Source of the DNA: Todiramphus chloris collaris
Lineage: Eukaryota > Chordata > Aves > Coraciiformes > Alcedinidae
Direction of reading: 5' to 3'
NCBI GenBank assembly: GCA_025345505.1
Contig: JANVCC010000174.1
Span: 4,064,893 to 4,128,892, forward strand
DNA: 64,000 bases
Shown: piece after piece, positions 38,901 to 51,632 of the stretch
How positions within the stretch are numbered: position 1 is the stretch's first letter
Layout of the letters: each line of letters starts with the position of its first letter
Notes under the pieces: generated by a model
What the model was told of the DNA's origin: nothing
The model's input: only the letters and a program-made list of their open reading frames with translations
The model's database searches: none
Made by a program: the position numbers and the translations under genes

Positions 38901-41900
38901 GCCATGAAACACCGGGGAAGGCAGCAAGGTATTGTTATAATTACTACCTGTGCTGTTCTGCTCCTTCCCTGCCTTCCCCCCCTTGTTCTGCTCAGCACAT
39001 CAAACATCCCATTTTAATGGTGTTCCTTAAATACTACTCACTGCTCCTTCTGCAGAGGTTGTGGACGGGATTTTAAAGTGGCACTGATGAAGAGTATGCA
39101 TGAGAGGGCACGCTGCTGGCCTGTGGAAAGGGAGCTGTCAGCCATTTCATAAAGCCTTTCCAATGGCAGAACTCAGAGGAGCCCAAGAACAGGTTTTCAA
39201 CTTGGAAACTGTCAACACAGCCATACAAACTTAATATTCGTAGAAAACATTCCTTTTTGATTGACTCAGATTCCTGGTAAATACATTTTTCCAAGCAGAA
39301 TAACCACAACACCCTGTGTTTCATTTTTCTGTTGAGTGTTTCCTCTCATTCTTGATGGAAACTTTCAATCTCTGTGTATTATTGTCCTTGAGGGCAGCAG
39401 CATCCTGAACCAGCCACCCTTTGGTTGCCCCCACTGCCCCAGCTCAGCCCATCACCCAGCAAAAATGCCAGGTACTGTCAGGGACCATGAAAAGGGAACT
39501 GATGTCGTAAGGGAAAAAGAATGATAGAGAATTTGCCAGGGAGGAGCTGAAGTTTGAGGATCTAGGAAGGAAAAGGGCTTTTTGTGTATGCTTTTGAGAT
39601 TCTCGGGTCATTCATATTAAAATTTCACTTGAAACCAAAGGAACTACTCTGTTTTACTATTCGAAAGGCATTAAAAATTAATGATAAAGAAAATAGAAAA
39701 CACCTCGCTCAGTGCAAGCAAGAACTGATCACATTGTTCTGCCCCCTCCCCTTGTTTTTAAAGCCAAACAAACTCTTCGTGTTGAGGTAGAGGGATTTGA
39801 AAATGAAGGAGTGTTCATAAAATCAGTCAGCAGATCTCTGAAAGGAGCAGCAGAGCCGCGGAGGCTTGGCCACAGGTCAGCTGGGGTGGAACTTGGCCAC
39901 CAGCTACTCCGAGACGAGAGGGGCTGCTCCTGTGAATCCAGGGCAGCTCAGCCTGCCGGGTGAAGGGAAAGCTCCCCGAGGTTTCCTCGTCCTCTGGCTC
40001 TCCAGGAGTGCTGCTGCATCGGAGCTCAGGCCCTGTGTAGCTCCCTGATGTGCTCCCTGATGTGCCATCCCTCCTCTGCTCTGCAGAAATTAATTAGGAG
40101 GATCAGTTCTCAGTGAATAAATAACAAAAGAGGAAACCTCCCAGTCTTAAGGAAAGTTGTGATAGGCAGGAAATGTCCTCATTTGTATAATAACAAAAAC
40201 ATTCACTAGACAATAATCCTTCCCTGCCCCCTTTCCTGGAGGTTTTTGACCTGTCATGCATAGGTGGAGATTTTAAATGACCATTCAGCTGGCCCCAGCA
40301 CCCACTACTGAGGAACAATAAATCTGTGTATGGAATCTCTTGCTATAATGCACCATTTCTGTGCATTAATACTGAGCTGGAGCTCTAGAGCTTACATTTC
40401 TTTTCCTGAAGCACTAGAAGGAATGGTTTCGTATTAGGGGGGAAGAAAGAAGTGGGAATTACTCAGTGGTTAGGTTTAATTGTTCTGAATCCTTCCAGTG
40501 TTTCATGAGAAATTGTACCGAGGAGATGTGCAGTACAGTGGGAAATGTGATGGAAAGGTATAATTTGACCACCTACCACCAGCATCTGAAAAGTAATTCT
40601 AAGGGCTGCCTGCCTATCAGGATTAATCACTGGTTCATTATTGGAAATGCCTTCTGTGCCCCTCCCGCCGTCCCTCAGGATGGGCTCTGGGCATGGAGGG
40701 TTTGCCTGAGGTAAATAGGGCTCACAGCCCGACTCGGTGCCCGTCAGGTGCACGAGGGCACCTTTTGTTGGTGCGGTTTTGGGGTCTTTAGCTGTGGGAA
40801 TTGCCCTGGCAGCAGCGAGGGGAGCAGGGCTGGCAGGGCAGGGCAGGTCGGTGCCCCCGCCGCGGAGCCGCCTTGCAGCGAGACAGTTTATGGCCCCCCT
40901 GTCTAGTCATTTACCTCCAACTGAACTCTGCCGATGGACGTGGCCAAGTGTTTCATTTGGACAAGAAAAAAAAGAGCATTATTGAAAGGGACTGACCTTT
41001 CCATCACCCTGTTCTGTCGTCATGGTGCTTTTATAGCATTTCTCTCGACCAACCCCTTCCCTTTTCTAAACCACAGCCATTCCCCTCCTCCTCTCAGCCC
41101 GCCCTCCCAGGAGACTCGGCGGTTTCTCTTGATTCTCACAGACACCTGCACTGCCGCGCTTGTCCCCGAAAACCCTGCGAGCTTCTGGCAGAAGCAAAAA
41201 TAATCAGCTTTGGTCCATCAGCAGAGCTTGGGGACACCAGGTTCCCCTCTCCTGGGTGCGCAGCAGTGCCTCGCTGAGCAGCCTGGGGAGAGACACCAAG
41301 GCTCGGGCAGCCTTGGGAGCCGTAGGGCTTTTTTTCTCGACGCAGCCGAGGGTATTTTGCGTGGCGCTTGCGCTACCGCGGCATTTGTTTTAGCAATAGA
41401 GTGGCTTAGGGTTTATAGAACAGGCAGTCCAGTGCCTTTCCTTGGAGCTGAAATCCATTTTGGTAGCGGGGAATAATCCTGTTGAGCCCAGCAGCCTTTT
41501 TCAGATGGCCTGCTGGCTGTATTAAGGCACGAGGCTGTCACCACTGATGCAAGGATTCAGGCAGAGCAGACCCAGTCTGGACACCTGTCTGCAGGGGAGC
41601 GATGGAGGCAGAACGTGTGGCCGTGGTGAATGGGTTTGTTATTCTGAGTGAAAAGCCGAGGCTGAAAATGAGATTACTTCTTTTCCTTAAACATGTAGGA
41701 AACATACTTTTGTCATACCTGTGGTAAACAGTGCGACGAAAGCAGCGTGCTCGTGCATTCCTGAAACATCGATTCACCTCTGCCTGCTTGGAGGTGTAAA
41801 GCTTGGATTTTGCTGAAACTTGCAGAGGCCGTTGGAATTCAGCCGTGTGCTGAATTCACCAAATTCTGCTGGTGTCCCTGGCCTGGGTGCTGGACCCAGG

Positions 41901-43864
41901 GCTCTGCGGTGCCTCCTCGGCCATTTGAAACATTTTTATTTCAAGCCCAGTATGATGCTGGAATCAAGGCGTTAATTTTGTTTAGTCACTCAGGTGAAAC
42001 CTCGACCGGTAAGACACCTACGTCCTTGCCCAGGTTGTGTGTGTCCACTGTTTTTATTTTGCACCTCTGCAAGTTTTAATCTTTGTAGTAATCATACCTA
42101 CGAGGCATGAGGCTTGAATACAAGCCAAGAAAAAGAAGAAAGAAGACGAAGTGCTGCCAGGTTATTTCCCCAGGCATGGAGCTGCCTTATTGATGAGCCA
42201 CGGGCTGTAAGCCAGGTTTCCCTTCCCTCTGAAAGATCTGGGGTGGGTGGAAGGGTAGAAGAGGGGCAGGAAAGAGCCAGACAGGAAAATTGATTGTTGC
42301 TTTAATGGGATCCGACATAAGAGAAAGTGGAAATAAGAGGACAGAGGAAAACTGCAACCTCAGCACTACAGCAGAAGCTCTGTGACTTTACAGAATACAT
42401 TGGTGTCCTCTTTCTCTCCCAGAGATGAGCTTGTAGAGTCCTTTCTAGGGAAGGAGAAAACAAGGGAGTGGATCGTGTCGCTCAGTTGCACTGTGTGTAC
42501 AAAGGTGACATCAGTCAGACTGTTGGTTCTGCAGAACTGTGACCTCCTCCCAGTAATGCTGAGAATAAACCCGGCAGAAGGGGTAAGTCCCAGCTCATAA
42601 AATGAGTCAGGCATCTGGTTGGAGTGGTAAAAACCTTCAGAACTGTGTGACTTGTGTGTGACAGCTAAACCACTTCTGCACAAGCAGAGCTTAGTCTGTT
42701 TGGGATCTGTGCTTTGGGTGCAGTGTCGGGCGTTTACAGGTAGAAAAGCTTTGCCAGGACGAGGAAGGAGTTGCATTTCCCTAATGGAGTGCCACTCCAT
42801 GGGCTTTCTCTCTACTGGGAGAAGTGCTTGCTGGTGTGAACCAGAGTGTTCTTTTTGACCTACTGAAAAGATGTAATAATTGAAAGACAGCCATTCATTA
42901 AAATAATTCTTTAGCCTTACTGTTTCATGTGGAGGAGAAAACACCACAAAAATCAATTGGACTTGCGCATGAGACATCGAAATGTTGGCTAAGATGCTAA
43001 CAAATACTGGTCACCTGACATAAGTGATCTGGGAGAAAAGATGCTTAAACTTGTCTGTCCCCTTCAAATAGGGAACAGTCTTGCAGAGGATTTCAGGCAG
43101 GTTTTCAAGGGTATTTAGATGCATTTCTCTCTGTGGAAGTCTTGTCCAGAAACCTGAATAAACTTAGGAAGGCTACTGGGTGTCTGCAGTGTGGGTGGCT
43201 AAGTCTGTGCCAACAGACAGATTATCTGATATCTTTTAAAGTGTCTACTTTAGGATTAATTGCAGCCCAAAGTGCCTCTCTGTTGGCTGCAAGGGAATCT
43301 TGCCACCTGCCTCAAATGTAGACAGCTCCGCTGTAACGTGACAGCAGTGAGAGATCTGCCGTGCTACATCGGGCTGTAGATGCCTGACGCAGCATCTGAC
43401 GGGGAGATGTGTCAGGAAAAGGAGCAAGAAAAGATCAGCTCTAGTGGAATGTCCAGATTTGGAGAACATTCTTGTAGGGTAACTTAGATCCTCTTAGTAA
43501 TTAAAACCGTGTGCTCTTGTTCAGATGATAAACGGAGACGTTTGGAGTTGTTGGGACTTTCCACAACTCTGTCCTGCAATAGATTTCTGCAGCCATTTGG
43601 AAGCTGCAGAAAAAGGTTTGAAAACAGAATGCTCAACATGTAGAAGACAAAACTCATGGGCTTCAGCTTGAATTGTTTCCCAGCTGGAATTAATGGTGCT
43701 TAACCCTATTAACGAATTAGGAAAATTAGATTCTTTGGCTTTTGTTTTCTATGAAAACATTAGTCTCGTTTCCGTAGTGTCTTTTATTTGAAAGTCTCAA
43801 ACTCCTTTAGAAATTCTCGTACTGTTCAAACTAATGTAGTTTAATGAAACGTATGGGTTATTTG

Positions 43865-43945
43865 ATTTACCTAAAGCCATGCAAATAATATCAGTAACAG
43901 AGCCAGGAATAAAACGCAGTAATCCTGACCTTCAGGCCCTTGCAA
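43865..43945 (-). mobile_element. Probable MIR-like fragment, reverse orientation
   Basis: ttacctaaagccatgcaaat, cagtaacagagccaggaat and gcagtaatcctgacc resemble the reverse MIR series ttgcccaaggtcacacag, agtggcagagctgggat and gaacccaggtctgac. No target-site duplications were sought. Confidence 0.42.
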
Positions 43946-44879
43946 CTACTACTCTTGCCCTAAAGCAGATAACCAGATCGTTCTCTGAACAGCAGAAAGT
44001 GGAGGAAAGGGGTGTTTTCAGCTGTTTCAGGGGCTTTCCTGTGAAAACAAGAAACAGTTACTGGACATACCTATGAGGAGGGCATGTGCCATTCCCATTA
44101 GCTAGAGTGAAAGTAGCTAGAGCCAGTGGGTTTCAGTCTGTGACCCTAAATAATAATAATTAAAAAAAAGGTCCCTGGTTTAATTCGGTGGGTCTTAAAA
44201 TTAGGCTGTTGGCATTTATTTCTTCAGTGTCTCTACTCCTTCCTAGCAATGCCTGAGGACCACTTCAGCACCCCTTGTTAGTGTACAAACTAAATAGATT
44301 GACTCTAAACAGAGTGAAGTTGGGGTTCTGGTGGGATTTTTGTCCAGCTTTAGTATTAATTATAATTAAAAAGGGGAAGAAGGAACACATGAACATAAAC
44401 CCTCTCCCACCTATCTGAAAGCTACCCCAACTTGTATTCTGCATGGGTCCTCTTAGCTCTGTGATGACTACTGCTAACAGCGCATGATTTTAGTATCTAA
44501 TCCTATTAGTCATGACCCAAATCAGCTTTAAAATGGTTAAATGCATAGAAGAGGAGTAGGAGTAGAGTGTCAAGAATAGCTTGGAAGAAGATCTTATCCC
44601 ACATACCAAGGAGCTGGTATCTCAAAGGTGTCACAGTGATGGAAGTGAGGAGAGGACTGAACTGCCAAGCAGGCTTACCAAATAAATATTGACTTCCAGT
44701 GGAACACGCACTTCTCCGTTAATTGAAAATATCCCCGGCACTCCTGGTGCAGAGCTTCCACAAAGTGCAGGAGAAGCTGTTCCTGTTGTGTGTCTTTGAA
44801 AATAATACCCACCAGAACTGCCAGGGATTTCTCGTGTTTAGAGAATGGGATCAGGAGCCAGAATCCAGCAGCCTCCATC

Positions 44880-44955
44880 CTTAGCTCTGGCATCACGGGA
44901 GTGAGTCACTTGGCCCGCTTTTGTTGTGCGGTATGAAGATGGGAACCGGGCTGAT
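44880..44955 (+). mobile_element. Probable MIR-like fragment
   Basis: ttagctctggcatcacgggagtgagtcacttggcc is followed by ggtatgaagatgggaacc. The spacing resembles MIR from ggctctgccac through caagtcacttaacc to gtaaaatgggga, but several blocks are weak. Confidence 0.4.
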
Positions 44956-45334
44956 GCGTTTGATGGCACAGCTTGTTGGCTTTTCATACAGGTCATGATG
45001 GAAGTTGCTGTAAATTTCGGCTTGATTTCTGAGATTAATTGTCACTAAAAAACCAGGTTTGGCCTTAATATGAGGTTTGCGTTGTGTAGAGCTGTGGAAA
45101 TCCTGCTCCATTTACATTTTTTATACTGCTGTTTCTCACCACTCGAAACATGCTATCGTGCTGTCTTTGGATGGATGAAAAGAACCACAGACCTACAAAG
45201 TAGCAAGTGGAAAACTGTAGGAAAGAATGTCAAGAGCACTGACAGGGTCTGAGGTAGCTGTGCTGGAAATTTACAGTGTATGTGTTGGAGTAAAGCGAGT
45301 GTCAGAAAACCCACCTTCAAGGATGCCTTGATGG

Positions 45335-45640
45335 TGTTAATGCATTCACATTAAGTGCAGCCCTTAATTCATTTGCATATCTTAGGTTTTTTGTACTTAC
45401 CAATAGCACTGCACCCTATCTAGAGGAAAGGTGACCCAGAAGGTAGCAAGTTTTCAAGACAGTTTAAAAGCCTGCATTTGCCAGAGAGAGATTTTGCTTC
45501 GCTTCTGATGTCAAAGCAGAGTGGGGGAGGGCTTAATGCTGCAGCTATCCCTTTAAGGATTGTGGTTATAGTCCATGTTTTAATCACTACTTTGATCTGA
45601 TTAAATCCTCAGCCACAGAGAAATCAGCTTAGAGAAACAT
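45335..45640. promoter_or_regulatory. Candidate enhancer with POU, NKX and RUNX-type motifs
   Basis: The block has an octamer ATTTGCAT at 45371-45378 and a TTAAGTG NKX2-type core just upstream. TGTGGTT (RUNX type) is at 45561-45567, and CTTTGATCTGATTAAATCC lies further on. The sites are spread over 300 bp, so this may be two elements or none. Confidence 0.25.
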
Positions 45641-46711
45641 GTCTCCTGTTGAACCTGAGAGCAACAGCAGTTCAGAAAACCAAGCCAAGTCAAATACCAT
45701 TAGAATAAAAAATAAAAGCTTTAGCTCTCAGCAGTAGCGTGGTGGTGTAAAACACACAGCGCTGCTTTACAGCAGGGTATTCCAGGTCTAGTGAGGGTGG
45801 GTATCCAGCATGGAAACCACCTAACTCTGCTGCGGTTTCTTCTCCCCTGCAAACGCATTAAACATCTCCCAAACGTAAAGCGAAACCTTTTGGAGGTCGT
45901 TGGGTGTTTATTCTTGTGCCTTCTGCCTCTTAATGTGTTGTCAGGAATCAGGGATGTGTAGGATGGCGAAACGGGAGGAGTTACCCTGCTTGGCCTGGGA
46001 GTTGGGGATGAAATGGAGCTTTAATCTCCTTTCAATCTGTCTGCCTCCTTACTACACTCAATCTCCTTTCAAGAGGTTATTCGGATCCACGCACGGGTCT
46101 CTTTACCGAGATTATAACACACCAAGATTACAACAGAAGAAGTATCCCATTAAAGAATTCTGATGGCACCCAACAAAAATCCTTAATCTCTGGATCAATA
46201 TTAAAGCTTTATGGAGGAAAAAAAAAGGGGGGGGAGGAACTCCACTTAAAAGAGAGACATGTTTTTTCTCTGATCTTGGATCTACCCTGATACTACTTGC
46301 AGTGCAGCTTTCAGCAGGCTGTGTCCATCAGCACTTCTATAGCTGGGGAACATTCACTGTTACTACCTTTTCTTTATGTTGTTTCACCTGGTCTTTTGAG
46401 TCAGCAAGACTAGAACAGTTTCATCCTAGAGTGAAAATTCAGACTTATTTCTCTCCAGCCTCACGTGAAGCAGGAGTCAGGGAATGTGAGTCTCAGTTAT
46501 AAAAATCCAGCAGGAGAAGCCACCCCTCCCAGCCTGTGTCTCCAGTGGCCTCTGAGGAAGCTGCGTCTTGCAGTTAAGTCCTTGTTCACACTCTCACTTC
46601 AGCTCGAGGAAAGCAGAACAGTTAGGCTGTGCCACTGTGTGTGGATGGCCATTTTAAAGCTCTTCTGCAAATGAATTCCCTTCACAGCATTCCTGGGTGA
46701 CACCAGTTTGG

Positions 46712-46785
46712 TCGGGGTTAAGTGACTTGCCCGAGGGCAGGAAGGACCGCAGTGCCAGAGGCAGGACGAGAGTCCTGCTCTGCCG
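46712..46785 (-). mobile_element. MIR-like ancient SINE fragment, reverse orientation
   Basis: On the + strand, ggggttaagtgacttgcccg, agtgccagaggcaggac and agagtcctg resemble the reverse complement of MIR (gttaagtgacttgcccaaggtc, agtggcagagctgggat, gaacccagg). Confidence 0.6.
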
Positions 46786-48629
46786 TGGTGTCCAGAATAT
46801 TACCAAACCATTTTTGTGCAGTAAACACTGAGAACTCTGAAGAAGGCCTGTTAGTCGTCGAGATGCTTCAAGCTGTTATCCTGTGCACAAGCAGGAGTGC
46901 CTCCACTAACCCTTCCCCTCTTGGGCAGGTTTCTGGGGGATGCCTACAGCAGCATCCCTGCCTGCAGGCAAGAGGTGATTGTGGCAGTTTGAGAGTTGTG
47001 TCTCCTGCAGCGGGCGTTAGCTTTGCCCTGGGAGAGAAACTCAGCAGAGAAGAGGGATCTGAGAGAGTGAAATGTCAAGGGACTGCCTGTGTTTGAAGCT
47101 GTTACACTGCCCCTTGCTGAAGAACTTTTAAAGACTACAGCTGCCTCCTGGGTCAACTGTAGGTAACTGGAAGAGGTGCATGCCAGGTAGACACATGAAT
47201 ACGGAGGAGATGGAGGTGTCACTTGGTTCTTTTCTTAATTATGGAACTGCAGGGGAGAAAAGGCACGCACAAACCCAACCCAGATCTGCCAGCCAGCTAT
47301 TCTGGGAAGGCAAAACGTAACAAAAGACGTGAGAAAGGCAAGGCGACAAAGGGCCCCCACCTATTGTTTCCCCTCTTCATTCCAAATGATCATGACTTCC
47401 ATGACCTCCTGGCTCTCTCCCTCCAATGAGGATTTCAGGACAGCTGCTACCCTCAACAGCTGAGCCATCGTTTCTCTGCTTTCCTGCCGTTCCTTCCTCC
47501 AGCCTGGGCAGCAGTGGAAACAATTAACTTCTCCCCCACAAAGTTCATCCGTATTCTTTAACAAAGATTTGGGGCTTCAAATAATTTTTCCTTACCTCCT
47601 CCTCAGATTTGCTGCTTTGCCTCCATCCCCAGTTCCATTTTCCCTACGATAATGGCTCAGCCACTTCCTCGTGGAAGTTGACTGCACTTGGCCTTCTGGG
47701 AAGTGCAGGTTTGTCAGAGAGGGCGTAGCGGAGGCGGTGAGTTTGATGCACTGTTTAGTTCTTTTCCCTCTTGCTGTCGTGCTTGGGAGAACCTGCCCAA
47801 ACCTCCCCCAACACAATCCTCCAGCCACATGTACAGGAGAGCTTAGCTGACTGCAAAGGATTTTTGCCTTAATGTGTTTGACGCCTGTGAAGCTTTTGGC
47901 TGTTGCACCAGGTAAATTTAGATGTATATGTACTGCAAGGTGATAACTTTTATTCTTGTTGGCTGGCAAGAGTCTCCTCGTGATGAACTTTTTATTTTTC
48001 TCTGCCTCAGTAGTGTTTCTGTAGGTGAAATGTCAACTTCCTTCTGATTCATGCTTTCTAAGCTAAATTTACACCATAGACAGTACCAGGCATTTATACC
48101 AGCAGGATGATCTTTTTTTTTTTCCTTGAGGAGACAAAAATCTGCCCTGTCTGGAATCATCTCTCCACCAAACCTTTGGAGCCATCACGGTAGCAGGGCC
48201 GTGTTGATTCCCGCGATGCGCTCGGAGCAGCGTCGGTGTTGTGATAGCGTCGTTCCCCGAGAGGGAAGAAGGCAGACAGGCCTTGGAGATGTTGCTTATT
48301 TTGCAGTTTGTGGGTCAGTTGTGTTACAATTAGAAGAAAAAAAAAAATCCATCCCCATGGGTTAAGAAAGGGAAAGTGGGGGAAGGGAAGTTGGCATTTA
48401 TTGCTCTAAACTTTCCCTCAACTCCTTCCTTTGTGTTTCTGATCTCAGGCTGCAGTCCCGACTCCACGGTGGTTTGTAATTAAACCCAAATTTTGAAGGT
48501 TCTTGTTGCCTACCAGGTCAAAGTGAATCTGGTTTCTATCACGGAATATTTCAGTTCAGTTACCCCTTGAGGAAGTACGGGAACAGACAGTCCATTCATA
48601 TCGAACAGATGACCGAGCCTCAAAAAAAC

Positions 48630-48840
48630 CCCTTTTTGTCTATTAAGCTTATGGCTAAGATATTATGAAAACGGCTTAATAATGTGACCTAACATTTATA
48701 CCACACTATTTTCTTACTTTAATTTTCCAGGCAATTAAAAATAATTGAAAGTTACTGCCAAACCCCCTGAAGATATACATTTTCTTTCAAATAAGCTTAT
48801 TTTCATACTTGTGAGGTCACCAGATATTTATTTGACCATC
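48630..48840. promoter_or_regulatory. Candidate AT-rich regulatory block with inverted homeodomain cores
   Basis: CAATTA and TAATTG form inverted 6-bp arms around AAAA (48732-48747). Nearby are several TTTATT/AATAA runs and two nuclear-receptor-like half sites (gaggtcacc, ggggtcagg) at about 48811-48855. Confidence 0.22.
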
Positions 48841-49833
48841 TTTATAGGGGTCAGGCACATTACACACGCACAGAATGGGGATGTGGAATAGAACTCGCAT
48901 TGTAACAAGAAAGTGAAAAGCCAGAGCAAGAAACCAGCCCGGGCTGTGCCCGGTGGGTGCTGGCGGTCGTTACTGCCACGCCACAAACGTCGCTCATTAA
49001 ACAGCGACCGACCGAGGCCGAAACTCTGCCGTTCACCGGAGCACTAAAAGTTAAATCTGTGTTTAAAGCCTATTAATTTTGAAGAGATGTAAACAAAAGT
49101 TTGAATGCCGTGTCAGTTGTGAAGGCTGGACTGGGGCCAGCGAATACCCCCGGGGGTGGGCAGGTCCAGCCTGGTGGGCAGTGTGCTCCGGTGAGCCCTT
49201 CTGCCTGCTGCCTTCTGACATCTCCAGGAGTCTCTGTGGCGAGGAGAAGAGACCAGGGAGAGAAAGCAGGAATTGTACGGGTGGCTTTAGAGAGTGCCCA
49301 GTCAAACCTCTCTAATCTCCTCTCCTATTAATAGCAGACACAACCCATGTGGCCGCGCGGTCACGCTGCACGGGAACGGTGCTCAGCCAGTTCTCCCCTA
49401 AAGGCTTAACAGCTACCACGGTAGACACGAACCAAAAGCTTTCCTGGAGTGGCCCAGATTTCCCCCTCCTGTCCATCCCACTCCCCTTCCATTTCCCCCT
49501 TCAGATGGTCTCTCGCTGCCCCGTTTGATGCCACGCGAAGCAGGGTTTCTGGAAGCTGCTGTGTACCTCTCTGTACGTGTTCACGCAGGTTCTGGGGGTG
49601 GATCCTCGTAGAGATCTGCCCTGGAGTTAAATGTTTCTCTTTTCTCAATGTTACCAGGCCTTTTGAAGGACAAAAAGTGCTTTTCTGAGTGTATCGCTCC
49701 TGCACGGTAAATATCCAAGCTAAAATTAGTTCTATTTAGACAAGGCACTCACTGGAACATAAAAGGTTCTCGCAGAGCAGACTGGTTCGGACAGAGGAGG
49801 CCGGGTTTGCTGGAAAGGGGAAACTCAAGGGCC

Positions 49834-49881
49834 CTCTCCTCTCCTCCATTCCTCCTCCTCCTCCTCCTTCCCTCCCCTCTT
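49834..49881 (+). repeat. Polypyrimidine tract with a TCC trinucleotide run
   Basis: An almost pure C/T stretch of 48 bases is broken by one A. It includes a TCC/CTC run at about 49850-49868. Mirror-like polypurine/polypyrimidine tracts of this kind can form triplex DNA. Confidence 0.85.
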
Positions 49882-51584
49882 AACACCACCCTCCCCCTTA
49901 ACTCAGCATCTGGTGGGAAGAGCATGTGATGCTTATTTCTAAAGGCAGCAAAATAAGCTTTGAAAGTCTAAGACTGTAATTGGTTGTCTGCCTTTATCCT
50001 GGGAGCTCTGGGGAGGTTTCAGAAGTAATAACTGTTACTTAAAGTACATGAGCTTCTTCTGGCTTTCTTAGAATCGCAGAGCACGTTAGCTGTCGGGTGC
50101 TTAAGGAAGCATCTGCCTGTCTGTAGCTTTCAAAACATTTTGTAAGCAAAGAATTTAGGTTTTTGCTGTGTTCTATATACGGGTGGTGAGAAGTTACTCC
50201 TCAAGAAGTGTGTTCTTAGAGAAAGGGCCTGCCTTGGCTGAGAAGACAGGAAGGAGAACTGAGTTCCTTTTAATACGATGTTTGCTCAGTGTCTTACTTA
50301 ATGCCACTGACACCTGCAAGGTCCTGCTCTGGAGGGCTGCTGCTCCTCTCCTCTGGTCACAGCCGTCCAGAAGTCAAGGTGGTAGTTTCCACGTGAAGAG
50401 GATGGGCAACACAGGCCTTGCACCGGCTGTTTCCCTGGGGCTGCTCGGAGTGCAGAGAGCTGCAGTGGGACCAGGGCAGGAACCCTGGTCGGGCAGTCCC
50501 CAGCCTGCCCTGGCACTGCCCGAGAGCTGGGCCAGAGAGCACCGAAAGCCCACCCGTGTCCATCGGGCTGGAGCCTCCTCTGCCCTGCCCCAGCTCCATG
50601 AGCTGCCCGCTGGCTGAATTCACGGGGCGTCAGTCGGGCCGTGGGGAGGACCCCGTGCCTGGCAGAGAGCTGTGGGGGGCATCCCAAGGGGGATGCTTGT
50701 CCTTTTATGTAACGTTTGAAACTGGGATGAGATTTTGGGCTGGCAGAGTGGACGTGTCTCCACAGCACAGGCGCTGAAGCTTGGAGGGAGTTTGAAGCTG
50801 AAACTTCGGTACGGTTACAGCAAGAGAGCCTGGTTTAATTTCAGAGAGATTGTGTGCACAAATGGCTTTTTAATTACCAGAACCCTGACCCCACAAACAT
50901 GGCAAAGAGTGGGCAAAGCAAATCTGTTCATAGAGGGAATTTTGATTTTTCCTGGGTGGGTCTGATGCCACACCTTCCCTCAGCTTGTTAGAAGAGGAGC
51001 CGAGCGCACGGTCCTGTCCAGCCGCAGCCCTGCCCCTGGCCCTGGCACAGGCTGCTCTGCGTGCAGCGTGCCCGGCCCTCGGCTCTTCCGCAGCCGGCCA
51101 CGCTCGCCCGCCCTCCCCATGGACGGGGCATCCCAGAGCTCCCAGGCAACTGGTGCCAGTAGAGACGACGAGAGGAAAAGGGACCATTCTTGCTCCTTGG
51201 CCCTCCTGACCTGCTTTGTGCTGGCCTTGATCTCTGGCTCTGCTCAAACAGTGCGAAGTTCGAGTTGAACTTTTTTTGTTGTTGTTTCTTTGGTTTGGTT
51301 TGTTTTAAACCACAGGGCAGGGAACTCTTTTCAAGCTGTAACTTTGAGTTTCCACTGGAAGGGCAAAACAGACTCTTAGCCAATGGAAAGAGGCTTCCAG
51401 TTGCATCAGCCAAGAGCCAAAACGCAAGTTCATCCTGTACAAATAACCAGCTATCTTTTCAGATGTTTCTTTAAAAGAAAAATAGCATAAAAATTAAAAA
51501 ACCCAGGTGGGTACGTTATTAGAGGGATCTGACACTGCCGTGGGGATAGCTGACAGCCACATTCACACATGGCTCTTACTTTGT

Positions 51585-51632
51585 TCCTGGCTTATTTCAG
51601 TTTTCCCATCTGTGCAGTGGGTATCACACTAC
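51585..51632 (+). mobile_element. Probable MIR-like fragment (short)
   Basis: ttatttcagttttcccatctgtgcagtgggtatcac resembles the MIR block ctcagtttcctcatctgtaaaatggggata. Only about 45 bp is alignable by eye. Confidence 0.42.

Larger units (their letters stand above)
26005..49833 (+). other. SKI: SKI intron 1, central segment (non-coding)
   Basis: This segment holds one assembly gap inside a minisatellite (28086-28266), a G-quadruplex-type motif (29052-29083), a GA run (37942-37956), a homopolymer junction A9G8 (46218-46234) and several MIR-like fragments, all listed separately. Small CpG-rich patches occur at about 36365-36425 and 37400-37620. The longest open frame is 203 codons on the minus strand (42366-42977). 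It has no recognisable domain and is consistent with chance. I see no tRNA, snoRNA or miRNA hairpin that I can defend. Confidence 0.7.

Noticed and set aside
42366-42977. 203-codon open frame on the minus strand
   Set aside because: The composition looks random and no family is recognised. It lies in the intron between repeat relics, and chance explains the length.
46218-46234. A9G8 homopolymer junction
   Set aside because: Simple low complexity; could also contain sequencing length error.
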